Part shown: positions 50,990 through 63,100 of the stretch, piece after piece
Layout: each line of letters opens with the position of its first letter
Position numbering within the stretch: the first letter of the stretch is position 1
Assembly: GCA_003024175.1 (NCBI GenBank)
Contig: MDYQ01000040.1
Coordinates: 62,001 to 126,000, forward strand
Direction of reading: 5' to 3'
DNA length: 64,000 nucleotides
Origin: Planoprotostelium fungivorum
Lineage: Eukaryota > Evosea > Variosea > Cavosteliida > Cavosteliaceae
The notes under the pieces: model-generated
The model's input: only the letters and a program-made list of their open reading frames with translations
What the model was told of the DNA's origin: nothing
The model's database searches: none
Program-made: the position numbers and the translations under genes

Positions 50990-53846
50990 CTATGGACCCT
51001 CAGAGAGAGTCAAACGGTTTCCACTACTGCTGATGCTCTTCTTCCTTCCCGAGTTAAGAACGTGTTGCGTCTTGAACGCATCGGACAGCCTTCGCAGCCC
51101 ACTCCTCTGCTCCGGCACGTTGTGTTTCTCCACCATACTTCTCAGCAGCACCTATCTCATCTTCAATCTTCTCTCCTATCATCGAATAAGGTCACCTCTC
51201 TTGTCCTAGCCAGAGTCCCGCGGAAGTCTGGGGCATACATTGCGGCTCTCTCTCCGTTGATGACTGTCTATCGTTAACCTCTCGTGTTCCATTCCATCTT
51301 CTCACGTTTCGTTAATAAAAATCTCTTGAGATAAGAATTCTTCTCGAATAGACAAGGTTCGGGTAGATTCGGTGTGTACGGCTTCACACCGAATTTGTTG
51401 GCCAGGCAGACTCGCAGCTTGTCGCCCTCTGGTTGTACCACGGCGAAGACGTCTATGTGATACGTTCAACATCGTTTGAGGTCATGATGTGGAATATCAT
51501 ATTGAAGATAATGATCGAACGTTTCGTAAAATGTGAAAGATGATGATGAGATGAAGGATGACGAAGAGATGAAAGATGATGATGGTGATGGATGATGATG
51601 ATGATGATGATGGATGATGATGATGATGATGATTGCGGAGAGATCTCACGATTGAATTGAGACGCCACCACACGAGGGTCGAATGCAACGGAAGGACCTT
51701 CTTTGTAGATGATCATGACTACATCGTTACCCAGATGTCTCTTCCTCTCCACCTGTGCTATCCGTTCACATCTTCTTCCACTTTCACGCGAAATTTCTCT
51801 CAGATATCACCTGTTGCAGGTCCTTTGGAAAATAAGGAAGGAGGGTAGATACGTGTAGCCTGGTTTACGTCATGATATCGTATGAGATGTCATGGATAGA
51901 TCTCACATGACTTGGATGTTTTCGAACGTCGTGTGAAATGATGTCAGCCCAGTCGAATCTGAATTTTCCGTCAATTTTCGCCAAATTTTCGACGAAATTT
52001 CACTCACTGTCTGTACCGTCGCGTCAGCTTATCCCCGTAACGATGGATATGAAATAAAATGAATTAAAATCGAACCATCCTATATCATGTGACTCACTCC
52101 TGCAGTCTAATCCACCAGCGAAACCGGTGAAGCCTTTCAGTGGAATCTCATCCGCGATGACCTTCAGGAATTCTCGAAATCCCTCCGAATATTCGACTGT
52201 TTTTCCGTGAGTTTTCCATCTACAACGATATCCCACCGTTGTTGAAATATTCGTTCTCTTCCTTCTGTCCATCTCTGACGTACAACACTCCGAACTTGTA
52301 ATTCTTCTGTATGAGTTGTTTTTCGTAGCTGAGGAGGCTGTTAACGAGATCTTGATGGGCCTTCGGTTCTACAACCCGACTGAATCGAACAGTCTGCAGT
52401 GAGTTGGTGTTGTTTCTGAGATATTTAATGCAGGCCTCAGGGCTGTCCAGCGTGGGAAGCCTTGGGACAACGAGACGTTCGTCGCCCTGTTTCGGTGAGT
52501 TTTCCGTGGAATTTCGACTCGACATCACCTTCTTGGTTCGAACGATGACGTTGTAGTTCTTTTGGTCTGGAGGTAGAGCGGTGTTGGATTGTATGGATAC
52601 AACGATGGGACCGAGGATATCATCATCACCGACGAAATTGTGATGTTCTAAGACGTGTCATCGTCATCATCGTATCATCATCACATGATCCACGTGATGC
52701 ATCATGATGTTTCAGAATAGAATGGATATACGAGCGTCCGTACCTGCGGAAGAGAACATGGTTTGAAAGTAATTCGTGTGTTTTGATTTCTCTTCCAAGG
52801 CCAAGTTGGACTCTTCTGTCTTATGTCCTTTACCATATTCTGGATTGAAGCCGTAAGTCAGGCAACCGATGTCTAACACCGTGAGGGACTTGGCATCGAT
52901 TTCTTCTGGTTTCGGTGGCTGATGCGAGATCAGCCACCGAGATGATGGACAGACTCACGGCGTCCCACTTCTTCTCTCGGTTGGCCGCCTCTTCGCTCTT
53001 GATCCACTCTTCTGCTTCGTTGAGTCGGTCCTTCTCCCAATCTAAGTCCTCTGTGTCTGATGAATAAAATGTTTTCATCATACGCGACATCATCCGCACC
53101 CAGACCCCTCTCTAATGCATCTGATTTGTCTTTTTTCTTGAACAATAACTTTGTGAGAGAGCTTTTCGACCTCTGTTTCTTCTTATCTACCATCTCGGGT
53201 GAGTTCGGCATGGACTGACTGCCAGATCCAACCATGCCTCTCTCAGGAACATCCTCTTTACCGTTTACATCTTTCGTGGATGCAGTTCTGGAGGAAATGA
53301 GTGAGGGCTGACGAATGATTTGACATCACCTCGCTTGGCTGAGAATGAGTCTACGTCTGAGAAGATCTCCCTTCGGAGAGCTCGGTTCTGAAGCAAAGTG
53401 TGGACGTTCCGATGGACTACCAAACTAGACAAAATGCTGAGTCCATCGAGACGTCAAATGGACACCGACTCACCATCCCTCTTCCGTGTCGAACATCCTC
53501 TGAAGATCTCGATAAATCTGAAGACATTCAATACTCTTCGGTCCCTCTATCGAGCTCACTATCGTCAAAATCTTCATCTGATTCCTCCTCGTCACTGTTT
53601 GCATTACTATTAGACGGCTCTGTGCCATTGCCTCTTAGCGTAGATGGTTTAGCAGTCACAAATCTCTCCACATGCGTTCTTCCTGGACGTTCAGAAGTAG
53701 ACACCTATCGAGAGCTACGTGAGTTTTAGAAGAATAACGAGGAATCTGACCTCCAGAGCTCTGTTATAATAGAAGATACTGCCGTCACCCGATTCACAGA
53801 CCTCCCATCCTAATGGAAGGTCTTCCGCATTCTTGTCCTCTGACAT
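50990..53846 (-). CDS. WW-like plus RapGAP-domain GTPase activator
   Basis: The start at 53846 has an in-frame stop just upstream. The first exon encodes a WW-like motif (DLPLGWEVCESGDGSIFYYN ... STSERP) in which the second Trp is replaced. A Ser/Asp/Glu-rich and Lys-rich linker follows (SNANSDEEESDEDFDD; KKKQRSKSSLTKLLFKKKDK). The Rap-GAP domain then shows KFGVLYVRDGQKEENEYFNN, EYSEGFREFLKVI, GFTGFAGGLD, KRRHLGNDVVMIIYKEG (catalytic Asn region), ASQFN, FLLTKLINGERAAMYAPDF and RTREVLLRSMVE. It ends SSSGNRLTLSEGP, stop 50992-50990. Best match in style: SPA1/SIPA1L and Rap1GAP, which inactivate Rap. Stop codons of this gene and the convergent coiled-coil gene are 22 bp apart. Confidence 0.85.
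51539..51635. repeat. GAT-rich microsatellite in a RapGAP intron
   Basis: An impure (GAT)n run interspersed with GATGAAAGATG and GGATGATG units, lying between the HLGNDVV exon and the preceding exons of the RapGAP gene. It makes this one of the longer introns of the gene and probably length-variable. Confidence 0.7.
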
Positions 53847-54289
53847 CTTCTAAAGAGAGTACCCTCTGTCTACCTTGGAGGGCACTGGAAAAGGAAGAGG
53901 TCTGGATGATGCTGTGCTCGACAGAAAGTGTCCTCGATGTGACAACTGCTGACAGCAACCCCCTTCTCAACCAAAAGAATGCGCTTTCAGTTGCTCAGCA
54001 CAACACAGAGGATTAAGAGGTACGAGTGATCGTGTTGGCTCACCGAGTGAAGTCTAGTTCTATAGGACCTCACCTCTAAAGTAGTTCCTGAAATTTCTGA
54101 CTCTGTCAAGCGTGGGACCAACAGCCCGTGAGTCGCAGGACAATCAGAGGAGGATGTTTCCAGTGGAACCTTCCTGCGAGCCGCAGGAGCCAGAGCTGTG
54201 CAGCCGCTGAGAATGCAGGGAGAAGAATAAAACGAAATAAATTCATTCCGTCTGTGTTGAATACCGAAATTTGACGATTGCTCATCATC
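53847..54289. other. Divergent intergenic region RapGAP/VPS8
   Basis: 443 bp between divergent start codons. Open frames on both strands here are short and show no domain. Presumed promoter region for both genes; no specific element recognised. Confidence 0.35.
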
Positions 54290-57200
54290 ATGGATGAACC
54301 GACATTAGAGGACATCCTGAAGGAAGAGGATGATTTCTCTGATGACGAGTTCCTGGCTGAGTTAGGGAATACTGCATTCAGCCCTTCCGATGCGAGGACC
54401 ATACAAGAGAGCCCATCCATGTTCTCTTCTCTCGACGCGTCACCCGGTCACCTGATCTCCCCTACTTTCAGTCCAAACTTGCGGGCTATGAAGAGGAAAG
54501 TTCAACTGAACAATGCATTGCAGAGAGATCTGTTGGAGATTCAACAATTAGAAACGGAAATCGAACAGAATGAAGAGGTGAAGCGTACATCGATCGAAAT
54601 CATCTCTTCCATTCTATTATCATATCGACCGATCATAGATGAATACTTCTGCGCAAGATCAAGTCGGTCGTTATTTCGATGAATCGATGACTGGTGAACG
54701 GGTGAGATTCCACTTCGCACCAGGTATCTTCCATCTCGTTGACATCACCCAAAGCAAGACAAGAAGAAGTCATCCGTTAGTGCCAGCGTATTAGACTTTC
54801 GCACTCTCACACAGATATCGGATGTCCTCAATCGCGAGAAGAATCAACACAATCGCGTCGGCATACCCACCTGTCTATCGGTGACACATCACCTCTTCGC
54901 ATGCGGAAGTGTCTCACTCACTCTCAGGTGGACCGCGACATCATCGTTGGAACATCACACAGTTGCATCTTGATCTTTGGTCATAACGAAAATCTAAAAG
55001 AAACGATCAAAAACAGTGATTACGGCCCCGTCACCGCAGTTGATTCAGCTCATCATCAAAACTCTCACACTCTCATCGCCGCATACGAGAACGGCTACGT
55101 CCTCGTGTGGGACGTCTTGGTACGTAACTCAAAATTTCACCGACATCTCACCTTCCGTACAGAACAAGAAGGAGATCAAATTGATCAAGAAACACACCTT
55201 CCCCGTCTCACACCTCCGCTTCCTGAGTGAAAAGAATCGATTCATCAGTTGTGACACCTCCGGCATCACGTACACCTTCACCATCTCTACCGGTATGTTA
55301 CGCACCAGCGTTGATCCACACATTGTCTTTGATGGTAAGAACACGTCGATCGGACAGATTGTGGCTCTGTCACCGTTTGTCAAGAGGGACAATTCGTTGT
55401 CCATCGTTGCGTTCGCCACGCTGAAGAGGGTGAGAGAATCGATGGAGATGTCGCGGGAATTTGGCGGGAAATTGATTGGGACAGACGTACTTGGTATCCC
55501 TCTTTTCTTCCTACGTCAAAGTCAACATCCAAGTGGAGAGACCGCGAGCAATTCGGGTGAAATCTCTCTTTTCGAGAAATTTCCGAGAAATTTCTTGATG
55601 ACATCTTACCCAGGAAGAAGACATCTTACCTTGCCTGACGTGGTGTACAACCGCGTGGCGTAGCGAGAAATCTCCTGCAGATACCGAACACATGAAGAAC
55701 AGTCAGCACCCCACACTAGCCATATCCTGGGGCACTCACATCCAGGTGACCATCTACAACGAGTCATAGATTGAAATCAACTGCGACAGATCATCCAGAT
55801 GCAAGAGTCGAAAGATGGAAAGAGTAGATCGGCCAGATTGAAAGACGTTGTCATAGAGACGAGAATCCATGCTATGTCGTGGATTGATGGTAGAGTCTTA
55901 CTCGTGTTGGATGATATGGACCAATTGAAGGTGAGTGTGCTGCCACTGATATGTTCCGTGGGGTGGATATCATGTGAAAATGCGATGATAGATGATAGAT
56001 GATATTTGTGAACCTTTAAATGACGATCACGACGATTTATATTAGAAATTATTGTGCACAATCAGAAATATAAACTTGAGGTTTGAAAATAATGACATTT
56101 TGGCAGGTTGTAGATCCGTTCCGAGGCGTAGTCGTCCAGACCCTCTCCTCGAAAGGTGAAATTTCGCTGAAATCCCCCTCACCCCTCCAGGCATGGACGC
56201 CATGTTTCACAATCGATTCGGCAGACACTTACCCTCTTATTCGAATTCCTTCTCTGATCACGGTCGTGGTGTCTACATTATCGGTGTCGACAAGCTACAG
56301 AACGCACACTTACTTAGCTGGGAAGAGAGGATATCGAAACTAGTGGCCGCTCAGAGATATTCTGCAGCACTGTCACTCACAAAGAGGTACGTACGTACGT
56401 TACGTACGTAATGTGACGTGATACAGCTTCTACGAATCCGACGCGGAGATTGCCATCGAATTTCCAACCGAAAAGTCGATGAGATTTCAAGTGACAGAGA
56501 ACAAGATCGTTCATCTATTGCACATGTACATCGATTTCACACACATCAGCTCTGAGAATATCACGAAGAGTCAAGCCAAGCAGAGGTGATGGTCAGACGC
56601 TGTGGTGGAGCCGTTTTGACTCGTTGTAGATGGAGGGTGGTGGGAGCAGAGTGTGTGGAATATTGTATTTACATGATGAGTCACGATGTCTTGTTCTCTG
56701 ATATCATGGAGAAATTTAACGCGTATGGAAAACATGGTTTGTTTTTAGAGGTGAGAGGAAATATGAAGAAATATTCAATGAATAGAGAACTACATATACA
56801 ACACATGATAAGATGTTTTAATCTAGAATAAACACGATACACTATCTATTTGAATCACAATGGAATCACCCTCATTCTTTAAGGTCTTAGAGCCGTTCAT
56901 ACTGGATCGAAAGTTATCCAATGTCCCACCGGAGATCATACAACAGATCGTGGAGCATTACACGAGTAAATCTTGGCTGAAGAGGATGGAGGAGATCATA
57001 CTTCACCTGGACGTATCCACCCTCGATTTTCAACAGGTGAAGAGTCACGTGACCTACACTCGGTCGTCTACAACGAGCCATTCCTCATTTCTACTCAGGT
57101 CGAATCCATCTGCAGGAAGTATCATTTATTTCGAGCTTTTATTTCGATTTATGTCAGAGGCCTGTTGGATTACATCTCTCCACTCAACGAACTCCTCACC

Positions 57201-60021
57201 TTCCTCTTCTCCTCTCTACAACCTGCCCGACCTCACGAAGAGAAAGATTACGTACGTAACGTACGTATGAAGTGTACTGACGTGGGACAGACTTACGCAA
57301 AAGAAGTTACGTTCAATTACGTCACGCAGTGTCTCCAGGGTAATTCGTACGTCGATCAGAGACCCCTGCAGCTAAATTTAGCTCGCCAATTACAATCCAA
57401 TATCTTATCTTTTCTCTTCCAGAAAGGTGATCATCTACAACCAGCCATTCCCACTGAAATCTCGCGTAGAATTGAAGGGACACGATGTGAGCTATCCCAG
57501 GATGCATCAGCTGTTGAGAGTGGATTCGAACAGTATTTTGAACTGTTTTCGCTTGTATTTAGATTCAGTGGATGCGTTTGTAGATGGATACGATCATCAG
57601 AAAGTCAATAACATTCTCATCGACATGTTAAAGCTGGACGGCCAGAATATTCCAGTGAGATTCTGAGAATCATCGGAGAAAAATCTGAGAAAAATGCAGG
57701 AATCAGAAACGGAAACCATGTACATCTTCATCATGCAGTATTACTCCGAGGGCAAGATCAAGGTGAAATTTCCGAGAAAATTCTCACCTGACCGCCGCGA
57801 GATTTCCACGAGTTTTCTCAACGAGGGCATACGCTATCTTCTGAATGGACAAGGACATCGCAACATCGGTAAAGAGGGTACCCTCCTTGACATCATCAGC
57901 GGTTTATACGAAGAAGATCCAACGGGGAGGAATTATGATTGGGAGGACATCGTCACCTCGGCTGAGACCGCAGAGTGGTGAGTCTACAACGTTGTAGACG
58001 GAGAAAAATGACGTGAAATACAGTTGGAAGGTGGCGGAATATCTCTACAGAAAGAAGAAAGATCACTTCAAAGTCATCCAATCACGCATCAGAGACCCAC
58101 TGTACAAGGTAAAATCCGATGAAAACTCGCAGAAAACTGAACTCGTACAGCGTGAGGTCTTCCAGTACATCCGCAACATGCTCTCTAAAGAGGTTGATCG
58201 TGATGAAATGGCCTCACGCAAGAAAGCTGTCGTTCGTTCTCTCAACGGTCTCATCACCCTAGATGGCAGCGACAGCTCCAAACTCATCATTGAATTCTTC
58301 TCCGAACAGACCGATTCGATTCTCATCGCATTAGACGCACACCCACACGTGAGACTCCTCCTCATCTCATCTCGGCTCATCACATCATCATCATCTCATC
58401 TCGGCTCATCACATCATCATCATCTCATCTCGGCTCATCAATAGGATTACGAGTTGAAAGTGTGGCAGGTACAATATCTCTTTTTGAAGAGTATCGTGGA
58501 GGGTAACAAATCCATGAATCAACTGTTGGAGAAACACGGCTCCACTATCACTCCCAACATGCAGGCCAGATACGTACAGCTCATGTGTCAGTACGCACCG
58601 CAGCAGGTGGGCGCGGGTGATGGATGACGTAGAATGACGTCACAGGTGTACGCTTATCTCAGTTCCCACGATAATTATCCGTTGGACAAGTGCCTGCAGA
58701 TCGTGGAGAAGGCGGGAATTGTACCGGCGATCGTCTATTTATTCGAGAGAACGGGGGACATCATGTCAGCTCTCAGTCTCAATCTGAAGGTGATGGTGTG
58801 AGATGTTTCGTGAGAGTGAAGTGTGTAGGGAGTCGATGAATTGTTTGTCAAGTTGGAAGAATATCACAAAGTGAAAGACGCTCGAGGTGAAGAAAAAGAT
58901 TGGTTTCATCTTTCAAAAGAGATTTTTTCATTATACGATGTGTAGAGCTTAAAAACACAATTTCAAAAGATTCTATCATAGAGGAGTAGAAAATCATAAG
59001 TCAAATCGATTTTCCATATTCAACTCTTTCAGTGGTGGAAACGATGAGAGAAATCGATGAAATTTTGAGGATCTGTACACAATTATGTCAACGCAATTCA
59101 CAGCGACTTGATGATCGTGAGAACGAAGTGAATGGACCTTAATTCTTCTGAAATCTCATCGAAAACTCAGGAACTCTGGTTCAGATTGACGGACGTCGTT
59201 GTAAAGCCGTTACGTAACTACCGCAGCCAAAATTTCAAGAGCGAGGATGATTACGTCAAGAGGTACAGCCATCTACAACGTTGTAGACGAGATTCTGACG
59301 AAGAATAGCTTGTCGACACTGATGAACAATATGTTTGAGAGTATGGTTGGCCACGTTGGCTTACCTTCCATCTTATCCAAAATCGTTAAAGACTACGGTG
59401 GTGACGACCTGGCCGATTTTCGGTGACATTTCTCCATCTACAACCAGCCGATTGATCTAAAAATAGATCCATCATCAACGGTATGTTGGACGCCTGCATG
59501 TGGGAAGACAAACTGCTGGGCATCATGAATCGTCTGATGGACCAGGATGTACATCAAGCCATGGCAACATATTGTAGAAACCGATCGAGGGGAATGAAGC
59601 CAAAGAGAATGAAGTGCTGCTCTTGCCAGAGACCGTTCGCAACTACAACCAACGTGGGTGGATGATGATCGCGATCTTCACGATGATGGTGATCACGATT
59701 GATGATGGTGTAGGTGAACTTCAGGGCCACTACGTCTACAGATAGAGGAATGTTTCAGTTGGCCATCTTCCCGTGTGGACATGGATTCCATCGGTCTTGT
59801 CTATTCAGAGACGAAGAAGGAATGTCTTGTCCCATTTGCAACAAGAACAAACAAGTGAGCATCATCAGCATCACCAGCGTCACGACTGATGTCTTTAAAA
59901 GGTATCGAGCAAGACGTTGAATTATCCAGACGCAGACGAAGTCGATCCCAGATCAGCCATCGCAAAGAAGAGTCTCATCCTCAACCAACGACCCACGAAC
60001 GGAAGGGATTATCCCTCATAA
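54290..60021 (+). CDS. VPS8: VPS8, CORVET complex subunit with RING finger
   Basis: More than fifteen exons. The N-terminus is acidic (MDEPTLEDILKEEDDFSDD). A beta-propeller portion follows: DRDIIVGTSHSCILIFGHNE, GPVTAVDSAHH, LIAAYENGYVLVWDV and RFLSEKNRFISCDTSGITY. Then comes a long alpha-solenoid (for example HIQHMIRCFNLE, HDVSYPRMHQLLRVDSNSI, NNILIDMLKL), and near the C-terminus a RING finger: CCSCQRPF (about 59615-59640), then FPCGHGFHRSCL and CPICNKNK (about 59770-59850). The layout is that of VPS8, the CORVET subunit that binds Rab5 and acts in endosome tethering. After the RING an exon reads KTLNYPDADEVDPRSAIAKK and stops at 60019-60021. Several introns carry the CATCTACAAC motif. Confidence 0.85.
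56386..56410. repeat. TACG repeat over a VPS8 splice donor
   Basis: The exon end AAAGAG is followed by GTACGTACGTACGTTACGTACGTA, so four or more GTACGT donors stand 4-5 nt apart. The true donor cannot be told from sequence. Confidence 0.6.
58364..58440. repeat. 29 bp tandem repeat in a VPS8 intron
   Basis: A 29 bp unit beginning CTCATCTCGGCTCATCAC, present about 2.6 times, ends directly at the AATAG acceptor of the intron. Copies are identical, so expansion is recent. Confidence 0.75.
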
Positions 60022-60177
60022 AATCCCGCATCGATTCCTTTCCACTTTCATCTCATCACCCAACACATCATCACTTTGTACGATATTCTCCATAATCCAA
60101 TTTCACCATCTACAACCCACCATTCCATCCATTGTAGACCAACAATAAAACACGAAGGTTTCGATTCACAACAATAT
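60022..60177. terminator. Convergent 3' ends of VPS8 and the NCoR homolog
   Basis: 156 bp between stops. A plus-strand AATAAA lies at 60144-60149 for VPS8; the minus-strand AATAAA overlaps the corepressor stop at about 60176-60181. A CATCTACAAC motif (60107-60116) and a downstream TTGTAGA (60131) face each other as an imperfect inverted pair. Confidence 0.55.
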
Positions 60178-63100
60178 TTATTCCTGAGTGTCCATGGTTA
60201 CATCACTCGTGTCCACAGAGGGATCTACATAGTGCACGTTGTTCCAAGCGTATCCATAGTGATACGGTGCGTCTCCATGGTGATAGACAGCCCCGGAGTG
60301 GTGGGTGTTGGGTAAGAGGTAAGGCATGTGGTAGTACTTGTAGTCTTCGGCTCTTCCTTTCGTAGGGGCCGTGGGGGGGATGATGACGTCATCTGACGTG
60401 TCCATGGGAACGTCCGCGGATTCGTCCAAGGTGGATGCGGTGGCCTCGGGTTGGCGGGTTGTAGATGGAGAGGGGGTGGGGGATTGACGGGTTGTAGATG
60501 GAGATTCTTCTATCGTGGGGGCGTCGGTGGAGGTCTCGGGTACGGTGGGTGTGTCCGTTGTAGATGGCGTCTCCGTTGTGGGCTGAGCTTCCACGGCGGG
60601 TGTCTCCGTTGTAGATGGAGCTTCCGTGGTAGATGGATCCTCCACGACGGGCTGTGCCTCCGTTGTAGATGGTGCCTCCTCCGTTGTAGATGGTGCCTCT
60701 GTGGGGGGTACCTCACTCTCAGGCAGGGTCTCCGTCACGTGGGGTGGTTCCGTTGTAGATGGAATCTCTTCCGTCGTAGATTGGACCTCCGTTGTAGATG
60801 GTGCCTCCATACTCGCATTCTCAGTGGCTGCAACTTCTTCCCTGGCAAGCGAAGCCACTATAGAGGGCTCTACATCGTCCGCGGTAGATGTCGTTGTCGT
60901 CTCCTCCACAGCAGGTACCTCCTGAGAGGCAACAGCGGGTGCCTCCTGGCCCGTTGTAGATGGAATCGTCTCCGGTGCCAGTGATGTCTCTTGTGTGACC
61001 TCCTGGCTCGTTGTAGATGCCGGCTCGGGTATCGTCTGAGCTACCACCGAGCTTGCCTCCTGAACGTCCGCGGCTACTTGACTCGTTGTAGACGAGACGT
61101 CGAACAAGGCGGCCAAGTCCATCATCGCCTTCGCCACGGACACTTCCTCCGCTGGCTTGACCTCCTCTACAGGCTTGACTTCCTCCACAGGCTTGACTTC
61201 CTCCACAGGCTTGACTTCTTCCACAGGCTTGACCTCGTCTACAACGATCTTCGTCTCCTCCACGCGAGTGACTTCCATCGGTTGTGCCTCGATCGATTTG
61301 ACCTCCTCTACAACGAGCCTCTCCTCCACCACATTCCTCTCCTCCACCGATCTCTCTCCGAATCGAACTCCCTTCTTCTCTTCTTTGATTTCCTCCACGT
61401 GTGTCGTCTTCTGTACCACTTGGACTTGTATGTCTCTGTCACTGTCCACATCTTCCACCCTCCTGCTCCTCTTCTTCACCACGTGCACGTCCTCTCTCTT
61501 CTCCTGCGCGGTGACACTTCTCGTCCTCTTCTTGCCCGATTGGACGTCGTCGTCGATCTGTATCGTCTGGTTCGAAGGTAGAAAGTTGTTCAGGCCCAGT
61601 TTGTTCTTGTAGTTCTGAAAGTAGTTCTTCACTTGACTCTGCGTCTTGCTCGGTATGTCTTGTGCCAACCTCTTCCAATCTTTTCCGTGAATTTTCAACA
61701 GGCTGAGGAAGATCTCCTTCTCGTCTGCAGTCCAGTAGACTCTCTTCTCCTTCGTCTCTTCGTTCGTGACGTTGATATCAGAGGACGTCCTCTTGATGGC
61801 GCGGCTCGATTCCTCTACGTCCTGCTTCTTTGTCGTCTGGTAGAAGACTTTGCATTCGGCGACGGTCTTGCTGCCGACGGCGGTGGCGACGAGCTTGAAA
61901 TCTTTTCCGTGGCGGGTGATGGCGTTGTAGAAGGACTCCTTCTCTTGATGGCTCCAGCGAGTGTCCACTTCGATGTTGGGGGTGGGGGGTGCGTTGGGAA
62001 CGTTGCGTAAGTTACGCCCCGTCCACGGAGAATTCGGAGGCTGCTGGGCCTCCCTTCCCCTGCCCCTACCGTTGCGTCGTCGGCTCTGTTCTCTCAGCAG
62101 CTTCTTCAGTTGAAGTCCCTTCTTGTTCATGTAGTAGAAGTGAACGACGTCCCGCGTCGTCTTGCTGGACAGATAAGACGCGATCTCTGAAAAATTTTTG
62201 GGGTACTGAAGGTACTTGGCCACAAAGGTGGACCTCTCTTCATCGTTCCAGGGCCTGACCGGCTTCCTCTCTCTGTCTGCGGCGATGGGGTCCTCGACTA
62301 AGCCGTTGTTGTCGATGTATCGCGGCAGCTTGAACTCTTCGAGAATCATGTCGGGGACCTCGGCCACGGTTTCGATGTACCTGTCCCTCGTGTCCTTGTC
62401 CTTCTCTTCTTGTGACAGCTGAGAGATGACCCTGGACAGCTCGGCGTCGGAGCGAACGGCGTCCGCGTTGTAGTTGCGGCGGGAGAAGGTGGGGGAGGCG
62501 AGGCCGTTGTCGCTGTTAGGGTGGCCTCTGACTTGAGCGGATCGCAAGACGGGCCGCCGGTGGTTGACTTTGCTGTCTTCGACTCGAACGGTGGATCTCT
62601 GCTTGCGGTCTTGACGTTTCTCCCTCTTGGCCTCCAGCTTGACCAATCTCTTCTTCCAGCTCTCGGACAGTTTGTCGTATTCCTCGGCGAGCTCGTCTTG
62701 TGCATCATCAATGACACACTGACGGTGAGATATCGTCGAGCGAATCCAGGCCGATTTGAGCTTGTGGGAGGAGACGTTCTCTTGGTAGATCGGCAGCTGA
62801 TGGAGTTGTGGCTTGCTCGACTGAGCGGGGTTGGCCGCAACGAACATGGGATGGTCTTCCAAGATGCACTGAACGCGCTGCTTGTTCTCGGCGTAGATCT
62901 GCTCTTTCAAGCTGGTGTATATCACGGTGGGCTTGGACTTGGCCTCGACCTGTGGAGGTTGGCGTCTGCGATGCGACGAAGAAATGTCACCTTTTTCGGT
63001 TTCTTGAGATTTTGGATGAGCTGTTCGGTCTTTGTGATCTCGTGGTCGATCTTCTCTATGTTCTGGAGCACTTCTTCCTTCGAGGGCAGTTGAGGCTCTG

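Noticed and set aside
50979-51277. Plus-strand frames after the coiled-coil gene
   Set aside because: They are antisense to the last RapGAP exons (NGERAAMYAPDF, VLLRSMVEKHN), which fit the family.
53400-53729. Plus-strand Ser-rich open frame
   Set aside because: The minus strand encodes the acidic linker of the WW-RapGAP protein with consistent splice joins.
60450-61020. Regularly spaced GTTGTAGATGG words taken as a CRISPR-like array
   Set aside because: Spacing is irregular, the tract is coding in frame, and the DNA is eukaryotic.
60451-61612. Plus-strand frames of repeated CRWR and TSSTGL units
   Set aside because: Antisense reading of the corepressor's low-complexity repeats.
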